Source of the DNA: Cryptosporangium minutisporangium
GTDB lineage: Bacteria > Actinomycetota > Actinomycetes > Mycobacteriales > Cryptosporangiaceae
NCBI RefSeq assembly: GCF_039536245.1
Contig: NZ_BAAAYN010000012.1
Span: 1 to 64,000, forward strand
DNA: 64,000 nucleotides
Direction: 5' to 3'
Both the position numbers and the translations under genes were made by a program. The notes below the pieces were generated by a model, which saw only the letters and a program-made list of their open reading frames with translations, did not search any database and was not told the DNA's origin. Positions 10,433 to 18,569 of the stretch are shown here, one piece after another. How positions within the stretch are numbered: the stretch's first letter is position 1; each line of letters begins with the position of its first letter.

Positions 10433-11009
10433 GGGTGGGTGGCCCCGAGAGCGTGACAACCATCGGGTGGGTGGCCCCGAGAGCGTGACAACCATCGGGT
10501 GGGTGGCCCCGAGAGCGTGACAACCATCGGGTGGGTGGCCCCGAGAGCGTGACAACCATCGGGTGGGTGGCCCCGAGAGCGTGACAACCATCGGGTGGGT
10601 GGCCCCGAGAGCGTGACAACCATCGGGTGGGTGGCCCCGAGAGCGTGACAACCATCGGGTGGGTGGCCCCGAGAGCGTGACAACCATCGGGTGGGTGGCC
10701 CCGAGAGCGTGACAACCATCGGGTGGGTGGCCCCGAGAGCGTGACAACCATCGGGTGGGTGGCCCCGAGAGCGTGACAACCATCGGGTGGGTGGCCCCGA
10801 GAGCGTGACAACCATCGGGTGGGTGGCCCCGAGAGCGTGACAACCATCGGGTGGGTGGCCCCGAGAGCGTGACAACCATCGGGTGGGTGGCCCCGAGAGC
10901 GTGACAACCATCGGGTGGGTGGCCCCGAGAGCGTGACAACCATCGGGTGGGTGGCCCCGAGAGCGTGACAACCATCGGGTGGGTGGCCCCGAGAGCCCGA
11001 CAACCATCT
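10421..11009. repeat. tandem array, 18 copies of a 32-bp unit plus a partial copy
   Basis: Units begin at 10421 and recur exactly every 32 bp to 10996; a degenerate partial copy follows to about 11009. The core of the unit is GACAACCATCGGGTGGGTGG followed by CCCCGAGAGCG. Copies are almost identical; the first has a C for T at its second base. As 32 is not a multiple of 3, the same 32-residue peptide is open in all three minus frames, which explains the long spurious frames. There are no spacers, so it is not a CRISPR array. The G-tracts (GGGTGGGTGG) could form quadruplexes. Confidence 0.95.
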
Positions 11010-11209
11010 GCGGCGCCACCCGACGACACCGCTGCCGAGCAGCCGGCCACCCCCGTTGCCGCGACCGCTTGACGATGGCGCGCCGCGCAAGGTGGTGTTC
11101 CCGAAAATCGGCCGGGCGGCGGCGCGGGCGTGGGCACGGGCGGCAGGCGCTAGGCCGGGTAGCACCCCGCACCCTCTGGACCGATGCACGCTTTGCTGCT
11201 ATGCCCCAC

Positions 11210-11215
11210 TACCCT
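11210..11215 (+). promoter_or_regulatory. -10 box for guaA (probably leaderless)
   Basis: TACCCT ends 8 nt before the guaA ATG. Only a weak GAGGG is available as a ribosome site. Confidence 0.4.
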
Positions 11216-11223
11216 TCGAGGGC

Positions 11224-12789
11224 ATGAGCGTTCCGCCCCCGGTTCTCGTCGTTGACTTCGGTGCGCAGTACGCGCAGTTGATCGCCCGCCGGATCCGGGA
11301 GGCGAACGTCTACTCGGAGATCGTCCCGCACACGATGCCGGTCGAGGAGATGCTCGCGCGCAAGCCCGCCGCCGTGGTGCTGTCCGGTGGTCCGTCCAGC
11401 GTCTACGCCGAAGGCGCGCCGCACGTCGACCCCGAGCTGTTCGGGGCCGGCGTCCCGGTCTTCGGCATCTGCTACGGGTTCCAGGCGATGGCGCAGGCAC
11501 TCGGCGGCACGGTCGCCCACACCGGTAGCCGCGAGTACGGCGGCACGCAGCTCACCGTCCTCGACCCGGGCGTCGTCTTCGCCGGGCTGCCGACCCAGCA
11601 GTCGGTCTGGATGAGCCACGGCGACGCGGTCAGCAAGGCACCAGCCGGCTTCCTGGTCACCGCGGCTACCGGGGGCGCTCCGGTCGCCGCGTTCGAGGAC
11701 ACCGCCCGTGGCTTCGCGGGCGTCCAGTTCCACCCCGAGGTGCTGCACACCGCCGAGGGGCAGCGGATGCTGGAGAGGTTCCTCTACGACGTCGCCGGCA
11801 TCACCCCCGACTGGACGATGGGCAACGTCATCGCCGACCAGGTCGCGGCGATCAAGGCCCAGGTCGGCTCGAAGCGCGTGATCTGCGGCCTCTCCGGCGG
11901 CGTCGACTCCGCGGTCGCCGCGGCGCTCGTCCACAAGGCCGTCGGTGACCAGCTCACCTGCGTCTTCGTCGACCATGGCCTGCTGCGGGCCGGTGAGGCC
12001 GAGCAGGTCGAGCAGGACTACGTCGCGTCGACCGGCATCAATCTGAAGGTCGTCAACGCGCAGGAGCAGTTCCTCTCCGCGCTGGCCGGCGTCACCGACC
12101 CGGAGCAGAAGCGCAAGATCGTCGGCCGGGAGTTCATCCGGACGTTCGAGGCCGCCGAGCGCGAGCTGATCGCCGAGGCCGGCGAGCACGGCGAGACGAT
12201 CGAGTTCCTGGTGCAGGGCACGCTCTACCCGGACGTGGTCGAGTCCGGTGGTGGTACCGGCACCGCGAACATCAAAAGCCACCACAACGTCGGCGGCCTC
12301 CCCGAGGACCTCCAGTTCCAGCTGATCGAGCCGCTGCGGACGCTGTTCAAGGACGAGGTCCGCCAGGTCGGCCTGGAGCTGGGCCTGCCGGAGGCGATCG
12401 TGTGGCGCCAGCCGTTCCCCGGCCCCGGCCTGTCGATCCGGATCATCGGCGAGGTCACCGCCGACCGTCTGGACCTGCTTCGCACGGCCGACGCGATCGT
12501 CCGCGAGGAGATGTCCGCCGCAGGGCTGGATCGCAGCATCTGGCAGTGTCCGGTGGTCCTGCTGGCCGACGTGCGCAGCGTGGGTGTCCAGGGCGACGGC
12601 CGGACGTACGGGCACCCGATCGTGCTGCGTCCGGTCACCAGTGAGGACGCGATGACCGCGGACTGGGCCCGGGTGCCGTTCGACGTCCTGTCGAAGATCT
12701 CCACCCGGATCACGAACGAGGTCGCGGACGTGAACCGAGTCGTGCTCGACGTGACGAGCAAGCCGCCGGGCACCATCGAGTGGGAGTAG
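11224..12789 (+). CDS. guaA: GMP synthase (glutamine-hydrolysing)
   Basis: The enzyme aminates XMP to GMP using glutamine and ATP. The 521-aa protein has a class I glutamine amidotransferase domain ([18 protein letters not shown]; nucleophile Cys in [10 protein letters not shown]; His/Glu in [11 protein letters not shown]). The ATP-pyrophosphatase domain has the P-loop [14 protein letters not shown]. The C-terminal dimerisation domain ends in [11 protein letters not shown], the invariant end of the family. The frame is open further upstream into the repeat element, but family alignment and the -10 box place the start at the ATG. It completes the guanylate set with guaB. Confidence 0.98.
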   Translation: MSVPPPVLVVDFGAQYAQLIARRIREANVYSEIVPHTMPVEEMLARKPAAVVLSGGPSSVYAEGAPHVDPELFGAGVPVFGICYGFQAMAQALGGTVAHTGSREYGGTQLTVLDPGVVFAGLPTQQSVWMSHGDAVSKAPAGFLVTAATGGAPVAAFEDTARGFAGVQFHPEVLHTAEGQRMLERFLYDVAGITPDWTMGNVIADQVAAIKAQVGSKRVICGLSGGVDSAVAAALVHKAVGDQLTCVFVDHGLLRAGEAEQVEQDYVASTGINLKVVNAQEQFLSALAGVTDPEQKRKIVGREFIRTFEAAERELIAEAGEHGETIEFLVQGTLYPDVVESGGGTGTANIKSHHNVGGLPEDLQFQLIEPLRTLFKDEVRQVGLELGLPEAIVWRQPFPGPGLSIRIIGEVTADRLDLLRTADAIVREEMSAAGLDRSIWQCPVVLLADVRSVGVQGDGRTYGHPIVLRPVTSEDAMTADWARVPFDVLSKISTRITNEVADVNRVVLDVTSKPPGTIEWE

Positions 12790-13162
12790 CGCGTCCTACC
12801 CCCGTTCCGGGGGCACCAACCCCCCTGTGAGCAGTCTCACTCGGATGGCATCGGTGCGGTACCGTTGAGGTCGCCGCACCGCGGTGAGCTGTCTGAATGT
12901 CCGCCGCCAGCACATGGCGGCGGTCCGAGCGGGGGAACGGACACGATCTGGACCTCGCAGCGGCCGTTCCTCGATTGAGCGGCGCCTCGCGGGGTAACCC
13001 ATACTTCTTGGTCGAACATCTGAACACTCGCGGACGTGTATGCGAATGTACGTCCGCTAGTGACGGACGCGGCGAAAAGCGCTCGCTGTCCGATAGTGGC
13101 CCGCCGCCTGGAGCGGCTGAGCCATTGACGATCGACCCGGCCCAGGCCCAGGAGGATTCGGG
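12790..13162 (+). other. guaA terminator region and long structured leader of pssA
   Basis: There is no gene here; third-position GC in the open frame 12897-13271 is far below that of the neighbours. The interval holds a terminator-like hairpin after guaA, a possible -10 box (TACCGT, 12860-12865), and then about 290 nt of leader with three stem-loops: 12852-12881 (CGGTGCGG/CCGCACCG), 12901-12923 (CCGCCGCC/GGCGGCGG) and 13030-13057 (GCGGACGT/ACGTCCGC). I could not match it to a known riboswitch. Confidence 0.5.
12799..12813 (+). terminator. hairpin after guaA
   Basis: CCCCCG and CGGGGG pair around TTC just after the guaA stop. A following C-run (12819-12824) could pair instead with the same G-run, so two exclusive folds exist. 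There is no T-tract. Confidence 0.4.
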
Positions 13163-14179
13163 GTGCAAGCGAGACCTTGGCGGCGGCGTGCCGACCGCCC
13201 CCGTCCGGCTGGCCGTAGGTGGAGCCGTGGGCTCCGCCGCGGCGGCACCATCGCTCGACGCGTGCTCGTAAGGCGACGCGGCGGGCTCGACGCAGGCGCT
13301 CCGCCCGGCGTCGACGGGGTGCAGCCGGTCGGGCCGTACACCACGCTCACCTGGCCCGACGGGGAGACTCGAGGCGTCGGTGATGCGGTGCACGGCGGTA
13401 CCCCGGTGCGGCGGCGTCGCACCGTCGGAGCCCGGCCTGCGACGCCGGCCGAGCGGCTGGCGAGCGAGGCGCCCCAGTCGGCGCCGCTGCTCACCGGCGA
13501 GGTGACGGTCACCCGGCGTTGCCAGTTCGCCGTCGTTCAGGCGTGCACGCTGGCCAGCCTGCTGCTGGGCATGGCGGCGATCTTCGCCGTGCTGCACGGC
13601 GAGGTGCGCATCGCGGCGGCCGTGCTGCTCGGCTGCGTTCTCTTCGACGGCGCGGACGGGGCGCTGGCCCGCGCGTTCGGTGTCTCGACGCCGTTCGGCG
13701 CGCAGATGGACTCGCTGGCCGACATGTGTTCGTTCGGCATCGCGACGCCGGTCGTGGTGTTCGCGTGGCTGGCCGGTCCGAGCCCGACGGTGGTGGCCGG
13801 ACTGGCGTGCGCGCTGATCGCGATCTGCGCGGCGATCCGGCTGGCCCGGTTCAACGTCTCGCCGAAGAACGGGCGGTTCTTCTCCGGGGTCCCGACCACG
13901 ATCGCGGCCGCCATCATGGTGATCGCGGTCCTGGTGCGCCCGGAGGCCGGTCGGTGGGCGGCTCCGCTGTTCGTCGCCGCACTCGCGATCGCGATGGTCA
14001 GCTCGTTCCCGTACCTGAAGATCGGTGCGCTGCGGCGGGTGCCGCGGTGGCTGCTGCCGCTGGCGGCGGTCGCGGTGGTGCTCGACCCGACCACGGTGCT
14101 CGGCCTGCTCGTCGGCGCCTACCTGCTGAGCGGCCCATTGCTCTGGGCCCGCCAAAAAAGAGGCATAACCGCTGTGTGA
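13163..14179 (+). CDS. pssA: CDP-diacylglycerol-serine O-phosphatidyltransferase (PssA-like)
   Basis: This membrane enzyme makes phosphatidylserine from CDP-diacylglycerol and serine. The CDP-alcohol phosphotransferase motif DxxDGxxAR(x8)GxxxDxxxD is complete (begins FDGADGALARAF and ends GAQMDSLAD), followed by SFGIATP as in PssA proteins. About seven hydrophobic helices fill residues 118-330. An Arg-rich, apparently disordered extension of about 110 aa precedes the catalytic part; it is unusual, but the GTG at 13163 has a perfect AGGAGG 7 nt upstream, which supports this start. It is convergent with psd, the enzyme acting on its product, rather than in an operon with it. Confidence 0.85.
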   Translation: MQARPWRRRADRPRPAGRRWSRGLRRGGTIARRVLVRRRGGLDAGAPPGVDGVQPVGPYTTLTWPDGETRGVGDAVHGGTPVRRRRTVGARPATPAERLASEAPQSAPLLTGEVTVTRRCQFAVVQACTLASLLLGMAAIFAVLHGEVRIAAAVLLGCVLFDGADGALARAFGVSTPFGAQMDSLADMCSFGIATPVVVFAWLAGPSPTVVAGLACALIAICAAIRLARFNVSPKNGRFFSGVPTTIAAAIMVIAVLVRPEAGRWAAPLFVAALAIAMVSSFPYLKIGALRRVPRWLLPLAAVAVVLDPTTVLGLLVGAYLLSGPLLWARQKRGITAV

Positions 14180-14182
14180 GCG

Positions 14183-14280
14183 GCCCGTCCAGAACAACGC
14201 TGCCGAGCGGGCGGAAGGAGTTGAGTATCACCTATACGCGGCGTCCTCCCGCCCGATCGGCAGCGTCGCCCTGGACGGGC
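14183..14280 (+). other. 98-nt long imperfect hairpin after pssA
   Basis: The sequence folds into one long stem: outer helix GCCCGTCCAG/CTGGACGGGC (10 bp), a 5x5 internal loop, then helices of 9 (CGCTGCCGA/TCGGCAGCG), 7 (CGGGCGG/CCGCCCG) and 4 bp, separated by single mismatches, and a 24-nt loop. It begins 4 nt after the pssA stop. It could be an RNA processing or termination element, or a small inverted-repeat insertion. Confidence 0.6.
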
Positions 14281-14301
14281 TCCAGGTCAGAACACAGCAC
14301 C

Positions 14302-14332
14302 GCCGCCTCCTGCTTGGGTTCCAGGAGGCGGC
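14302..14332 (-). terminator. terminator hairpin for psd
   Basis: Two 11-bp arms (GCCGCCTCCTG and CAGGAGGCGGC) enclose a 9-nt loop, 20 nt beyond the psd stop. It may also stop pssA transcription. Confidence 0.6.
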
Positions 14333-14351
14333 CGTTCTGCGTGCGGCTGGG

Positions 14352-15587
14352 TTATTCGGCGGTCCAGCGGGCCAGGACGGTCTCGCCGCCGATGACTCGT
14401 TCGCCGGGGGAGACCAGGGGCGCGGCCGCGTCGGCGGGCAGGTAGACGTCGGTGCGCGAGCCGAAGCGGATCAGCCCGTACCGCTCACCCCTGGCGAGCA
14501 GCGCACCGACCCCGGCCCGGTTGACGATCCGCCGCGCGATCAACCCGGAGCGCTGCGCCACCACGACCCGCCCGTGCACGGTCTCGAGCACCGTGTAGCA
14601 GGCGACGTTGTGCTCGGCCGCCGCGGTCATCGCGTTCGCGTACCCGCCCTCCTCGCGGAGCACCGACACCACGCGTCCCGCCACCGGCGACCGGTTCACG
14701 TGGACGTCGAACACCGACAGGAAAACCGAGATCCGCAGCCACTCGTCGGGGCCGAACCGGCTGTCGGTCAGCCGCTCGACGGCCAGCACCTTGCCGTCGG
14801 CGGACGAGACGACCGCCCGCGGATCGTCCGGCACGATCCGGCGCGGGTCACGGAAGAACGCCGCCACCGGCACCGACAGCGCCGCCGGCACCAGCCACGC
14901 CTTGGAGCGCGGACGCACGACCTTCGTCAGCAGCGCGACGCCGGCGAACAATCCGCCGAACGCGACGCCGTTCGAGTCGATGCCCATCCGCTTGGTGACC
15001 GCGACGTGGCTCGGCACGGCCGCCGGGTCGAGCCGGGCGGCGAGGTGCGGCGTCGCCGGGTTGAAGCGCAGCTGGTGCACCCGCAGCGGCGGGAACGAGC
15101 GGAACACCCGGTCGGTCCGGACCGCGTGGTCAGCGACCACGCCGGTGAGCGGGTCACCCGCGGTGGCATCGGTGGCGACAGTCAGGACGCCGTCCGCCGC
15201 CAGCAGCGGGCGGACTCGGTCGACGACGGTGGGGTGCAGCACCGGACGTGCGACCACCGCCACGTCGACCGGGGCGGGCAGCTCGGACGGGTCCGTCGGC
15301 AGATCTTTCCGGACGGTCACCCGTCCGGTCAGCGCCTCGCTCCCGGCGAGCAGGTCGTCGACCGGTCCGTCGGCGACGACAACCACCTGGTCGCTGGGCA
15401 TGAGGACGGCGAGCACCCGGTCGACCACGGTGTCGCCTGCCGTGACACCGATCACCAGGACCGTCTTCGGGCCCGGGTGCCGGGCCACCTCGCTGCTCAG
15501 CGCCTTCGCGGCAACCGGACCGACGGGTCGGTCGGACAGCGCGAGCGGACCGGCGTCCGGCCGGGGGGAAAGTGCGTGGTCAGCCAT
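14352..15587 (-). CDS. psd: phosphatidylserine decarboxylase with extra N-terminal Rossmann-like domain
   Basis: The C-terminal half (about residues 190-411) is a phosphatidylserine decarboxylase proenzyme: FFRDPRR, SSADGKV, FLSVFDVHVNRSPVAG, and the self-cleavage site RFGSRTD, in which Ser377 would become the pyruvoyl group. This makes phosphatidylethanolamine. The first about 180 residues are not part of the usual enzyme of 210-240 aa; they show a beta-alpha pattern (KTVLVIGVTAGDTVVDRVL, DQVVVVADG, PVDVAVVARPVL, GVLTVATDATAGD) like a degenerate SAM-methyltransferase fold. The ATG at 15587 has AAGGTGAGG upstream. Function of the extra domain is unknown. Confidence 0.85.
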   Translation of the reverse strand: MADHALSPRPDAGPLALSDRPVGPVAAKALSSEVARHPGPKTVLVIGVTAGDTVVDRVLAVLMPSDQVVVVADGPVDDLLAGSEALTGRVTVRKDLPTDPSELPAPVDVAVVARPVLHPTVVDRVRPLLAADGVLTVATDATAGDPLTGVVADHAVRTDRVFRSFPPLRVHQLRFNPATPHLAARLDPAAVPSHVAVTKRMGIDSNGVAFGGLFAGVALLTKVVRPRSKAWLVPAALSVPVAAFFRDPRRIVPDDPRAVVSSADGKVLAVERLTDSRFGPDEWLRISVFLSVFDVHVNRSPVAGRVVSVLREEGGYANAMTAAAEHNVACYTVLETVHGRVVVAQRSGLIARRIVNRAGVGALLARGERYGLIRFGSRTDVYLPADAAAPLVSPGERVIGGETVLARWTAE

Positions 15588-15711
15588 ACCTCACCTTGGG
15601 TGTCGGCGATTTCTCGTCCGTACCCCAACAGCCGGACGCGACTCCAGCATATTGCTGAAGTCGCGTCCGCCTATCTCTCCGTCAGCGGTCCCCGGCCGGG
15701 ACCCGCATCGG

Positions 15712-15810
15712 TTACCGCTGGGCTGCGGACGTCGGGGCGGTGTCCACCCGCACGGCGGCTGCCAGCGCGCAGAGGAGCAGGGCCCCGGCGACCACGAGCC
15801 AGGCGGTCAT
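15712..15810 (-). CDS. 32-aa putative membrane micro-protein
   Basis: A short frame starts with ATG overlapping the TGA of the upstream membrane protein gene (ATGA at 15807-15810), the same coupling used by the two genes before it. The peptide begins MTAWLVVAGALLLCALAAAV, a single hydrophobic helix, and ends in a short polar tail. I have no homologue in mind. The junction and the hydrophobic composition favour a real gene, but no independent evidence exists. Confidence 0.5.
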   Translation of the reverse strand: MTAWLVVAGALLLCALAAAVRVDTAPTSAAQR

Positions 15811-16391
15811 GACGACGCGCTCCCGTCCCGATCGGCCGGTAGTTCCTTCGTGTCGCCGCGGCGGTCCGCGAGGCGAGGGCTCGTCTGCTCGGCGTCGTCG
15901 GCGTCGTCGGCGTCTTTGGTCGTCGGCTCGTCGGCATCCGCGGGGGCCGCGTCGGTCAGCGGCGCCGATTCCGCGGCCCGGGCGGTGTCAGTCGGCCGGT
16001 CGGCGACCGCGGTGGCGGCCGGAGCCGCCGGGGCGACCGGGTCCTCGAAGCCGGCCTCGCGGTACGCCGCGGCGATCGCGTCCGCGTCGAGGACGCCGTC
16101 CACCCGGGGCAGCGACATGGACGCCAGGAACGGGTCGGCGTAGGGGTCCGGGTCGAGCGCGGCCTGCGGCGCCTGCGGAACGGTCAGCGGCGCCTCGACC
16201 GGACGACGCTGCGGGCGCAGTGCGCTCACCAGCCCGACCAGGCCGATCACGAGCAGGGTTCCGGCCCCGATCCACGCCGCGGGGACGTGCAGTGGGTCGC
16301 TGCTGATCATCGCGACGCCCCACCACGCCACGGCGGCAATGAAGAGAAGGGCGAAGACCAACGAGACGCTGTCGGTAGGGTGCCGCCTCAT
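15807..16391 (-). CDS. small membrane protein of the PspC cluster
   Basis: This is a 194-aa protein of unknown function. Two hydrophobic helices lie near residues 8-30 and 38-58 (SVSLVFALLFIAAVAWWGVAM, then AWIGAGTLLVIGLVGLVSAL). A cytoplasmic, Asp/Ala-rich tail follows and looks disordered, apart from a conserved-looking DADAIAAAYREAGFEDP segment. The start overlaps the stop of the PspC-domain gene (ATGA, 16388-16391), so translation is coupled. It is expected to act with that protein at the membrane; the sequence shows no catalytic motif. Confidence 0.75.
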   Translation of the reverse strand: MRRHPTDSVSLVFALLFIAAVAWWGVAMISSDPLHVPAAWIGAGTLLVIGLVGLVSALRPQRRPVEAPLTVPQAPQAALDPDPYADPFLASMSLPRVDGVLDADAIAAAYREAGFEDPVAPAAPAATAVADRPTDTARAAESAPLTDAAPADADEPTTKDADDADDAEQTSPRLADRRGDTKELPADRDGSASS

Positions 16392-18505
16392 CGCGTGACC
16401 TCCAGGTCCCCGGCGCCGTGGTGGATGACCAGCTTGAGGTTGCTGGTGTCCGGTCCGTTCTCGCCCTCGTCGATCTGGATGCCGTGGACGCCGAGGCCCT
16501 CGTCGCGCCGGTCGAGTATCTGTGCGTCGCCGGCACCCAGGTCGTACTCGATCCTCACGTCGACGTCCTCGGGCAGCAGGATCTGGGAGTCGCCGAACCC
16601 GGAGTTGACGACGATGGTTTTGGTCGTGCCGGTGAAGTCGACGGCCGTCAGGTCGAGCTCGAAGTCACCGGCGCCGAACTCGTACGTCGGCAAGACCTCG
16701 GCGACGCTGGTCGGACGGTGCGTGACGTCGCGTCCGTCGTTGGACGGGCCGCCGTCGACGTTCTCGGCGATCGACCCGATGCCCAGGGCGAACGTCAGGA
16801 GCACGCCGAGCGGGATGAGCCAGCGGGCGCGTCCGACCCAGGCACCGATCAGCAGACCGGCGGCGACGATGCCGAGCGCCAGCGCGACGAACCCGGTGAA
16901 CGGGATGTTCCCACCGGCCGCGTTGATGATCACCAGGATGACGATCGCGAGGCAGGCCACCGAGAACGTCAGCCGGCCGAGCACCGAGCGCTCCTTGGGA
17001 CGCTTCGGCGGCATCGGAGGCACCGGCGGAACCACGTGCATCGGCGGCGTCGCGCCTCCGCCGTACGGACCGTAGGGACCGTAGGGGGCGAACGGCGCCG
17101 TGTAGGTGCCGCCCGGCGTGCCGTACGGGTCGGCGTGCGGCGGCGTGTACGGGGGGACGCTCGCGGGGAACGGCGTCGGGGGAGCCGACGCGGCGAACGG
17201 CGTCGCGGCCGGCGGAACCGAAACGGACGGCGGCACCGACGGGGTGGGCGGAACCGACGCGGTCGGCGGGAGGTACGGGTCAGCGGTCGCGGTCGGCATC
17301 GTCGCGGCCACCGGCGTCGTCGCGGCCGCTGCCCACGCCGCCTGCTCAGCGGGTGCCGCCTGCGGTGCGGGCGGTGCGGGCGGTGCGGTCGGCGGAGTCG
17401 GGAACGTCGGGGACGCGAATCCCAGCGTCGGGTCCGCAGCCGGGCCGACACCGACGGGCGCGGCCGGGTAACCGTTGTGGTGCCCGGTTCGGCGCAGTAG
17501 CAGCACGCCGCCCATCACGCAGGCCGCCAGCAGCAGCGTGGCCTGGAAACCGTTGTTGAGCGAGCCGACCAGGACCAGCGCGGCCAGCACGATCAGCCCG
17601 ACCGTCAGCGCAGGTGAGGTGCCGGAGCGTCCTCGCCCGAGCAGCGACTCGATCGGCGAGGCGGGTTCGTCGTCGACGGGGAGGACGAGCCAGGCCACCA
17701 AGTAGAGGAGGGCGCCGATGCCGCCGAAGAAGACCAGCACGGCGAGGATGACCCGGAACAGGATGGGGTCGACGCCGGTGCTCCGGCCGAGGCCGGCACA
17801 GACGCCGGCGATGAACTTGCCCTGACGCGTACGGGTGAGCGTCCGGCCGCGGTTCCAGGTCCATCCGCCGCCGCCGGCACCGGCCCATGGCGTCGAACCA
17901 CCGGGCGGGAAGTGCCCGCCGGGCGGCATGGAGCCGCCGGGCGGCACGGAGCCACCGGGCGGCACGGGACCGGGCGGCACGGAGCCACCGGGCGGCACGG
18001 GACCGGGCGGCACGGAGCCACCGGGCGGCACGGGACCGGGCGGCACGGAGCCACCGGGCGGCACGGGACCGGGCGGCACGGAGCCACCGGGCGGCACGGG
18101 ACCGGGCGGCACGGAGCCACCGGGCGGCACGGGACCGGGCGGCACGGAGCCACCGGGCGGCACGGGACCGGGCGGCACGGAGCCACCGGGCGGCACGGGA
18201 CCGGGCGGCACGGAGCCACCGGGCGGCACGGGACCGGGCGGCACGGAGCCACCGGGCGGCACGGGACCGGGCGGCACGGAGCCACCAGGCGGCACGGGAC
18301 CGGGCGGCGGAGTCGGACCGGGCGGCGGCTCGGCGGCCCCCGGAGAGGTCGTCGACTCCGACGCGGTGGTCGATTCGGAAGAGGTGGCCGACTCGGTGGA
18401 CGGCGTCGCCCCCACTGATGCGGAGTCCGACGCCGCGGCCGAGCCGCTGGGCGGGGTGGAGCCGGAGTCCGGCGCTGGCTCCCGGCGGGGGTCGAGGCTG
18501 TCCAT
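16388..18505 (-). CDS. PspC domain membrane protein with proline/glycine repeats and LiaF-like C-terminus
   Basis: This is a 705-aa membrane protein of the phage-shock/Lia type. Residues about 1-60 are Ser/Thr/Pro-rich. About 11 copies of the 11-residue repeat PPGPVPPGGSV follow. The PspC domain starts near residue 225 (RTRQGKFIAGVCAGLGRSTG, then VDPILFRVILAVLVFFGGIGALLYLVAWLVLP). Further helices, a second Pro-rich linker with a TYTAPFAPYGPYGPY-like stretch, four more helices and a C-terminal beta domain typical of LiaF-like proteins complete it. It heads a coupled three-gene unit and diverges from a PspC sensor kinase, so a role in sensing envelope stress is likely. The repeat part is probably periplasmic or cytoplasmic spacer, not catalytic. 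Confidence 0.85.
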   Translation of the reverse strand: MDSLDPRREPAPDSGSTPPSGSAAASDSASVGATPSTESATSSESTTASESTTSPGAAEPPPGPTPPPGPVPPGGSVPPGPVPPGGSVPPGPVPPGGSVPPGPVPPGGSVPPGPVPPGGSVPPGPVPPGGSVPPGPVPPGGSVPPGPVPPGGSVPPGPVPPGGSVPPGPVPPGGSVPPGPVPPGGSVPPGGSMPPGGHFPPGGSTPWAGAGGGGWTWNRGRTLTRTRQGKFIAGVCAGLGRSTGVDPILFRVILAVLVFFGGIGALLYLVAWLVLPVDDEPASPIESLLGRGRSGTSPALTVGLIVLAALVLVGSLNNGFQATLLLAACVMGGVLLLRRTGHHNGYPAAPVGVGPAADPTLGFASPTFPTPPTAPPAPPAPQAAPAEQAAWAAAATTPVAATMPTATADPYLPPTASVPPTPSVPPSVSVPPAATPFAASAPPTPFPASVPPYTPPHADPYGTPGGTYTAPFAPYGPYGPYGGGATPPMHVVPPVPPMPPKRPKERSVLGRLTFSVACLAIVILVIINAAGGNIPFTGFVALALGIVAAGLLIGAWVGRARWLIPLGVLLTFALGIGSIAENVDGGPSNDGRDVTHRPTSVAEVLPTYEFGAGDFELDLTAVDFTGTTKTIVVNSGFGDSQILLPEDVDVRIEYDLGAGDAQILDRRDEGLGVHGIQIDEGENGPDTSNLKLVIHHGAGDLEVTR
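17945..18310. repeat. 33-bp coding repeat in the PspC gene, about 11 copies
   Basis: The unit encodes PPGPVPPGGSV on the minus strand. Copies are nearly identical at DNA level, so the number is likely to vary by slippage in steps of 11 residues without breaking the frame. Edges are approximate. Confidence 0.9.
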
Positions 18506-18540
18506 GGCATCGATACTCCTGGCCCCCGCCGCTCCGAACC

Positions 18541-18569
18541 ATCAGGCACGACCCTGATCGGACCCTGAT
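18541..18569. promoter_or_regulatory. putative operator in the divergent PspC promoter region
   Basis: ATCAGG and CCTGAT form an inverted repeat with a 6-bp spacer (18541-18558), and GACCCTGAT is repeated directly at 18550-18558 and 18561-18569. Its position between the two divergent units makes it a candidate site for the LuxR-type regulator encoded at 20345. Confidence 0.45.

Larger units (their letters stand above)
10194..11111. mobile_element. 0.9-kb repeat element with near-identical inverted ends
   Basis: The non-coding interval between choD and guaA holds an element bounded by 21-bp inverted sequences (10194-10214, beginning CCGATTTTCGG, and the reverse complement at 11091-11111), which agree at 19 of 21 positions. 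Inside lie 18 tandem 32-bp repeats and a long palindrome. No transposase or obvious target-site duplication is seen. The same GATTTTCGGGAAG core recurs at 39014-39196. It may be a non-autonomous (MITE- or REP-like) element; calling it mobile is inference. Confidence 0.45.

Noticed and set aside
10421-10996. Possible CRISPR array
   Set aside because: Units are joined directly with no unique spacers, and no cas genes are nearby.
9845-11189. Three long minus-strand frames with a 32-residue repeat peptide
   Set aside because: They arise because a 32-bp unit without stop codons is open in every minus frame; they start and stop in unrelated sequence, overlap choD or guaA and have no ribosome sites.
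12890-13100. ydaO-type (c-di-AMP) riboswitch upstream of pssA
   Set aside because: A GGGGGAAC motif is present, but the other conserved segments of the family are not found in the right order.
12897-13271. 124-aa frame between guaA and pssA
   Set aside because: Third-position GC is much lower than in real genes here, there is no ribosome site, and the region is better explained as a structured leader.
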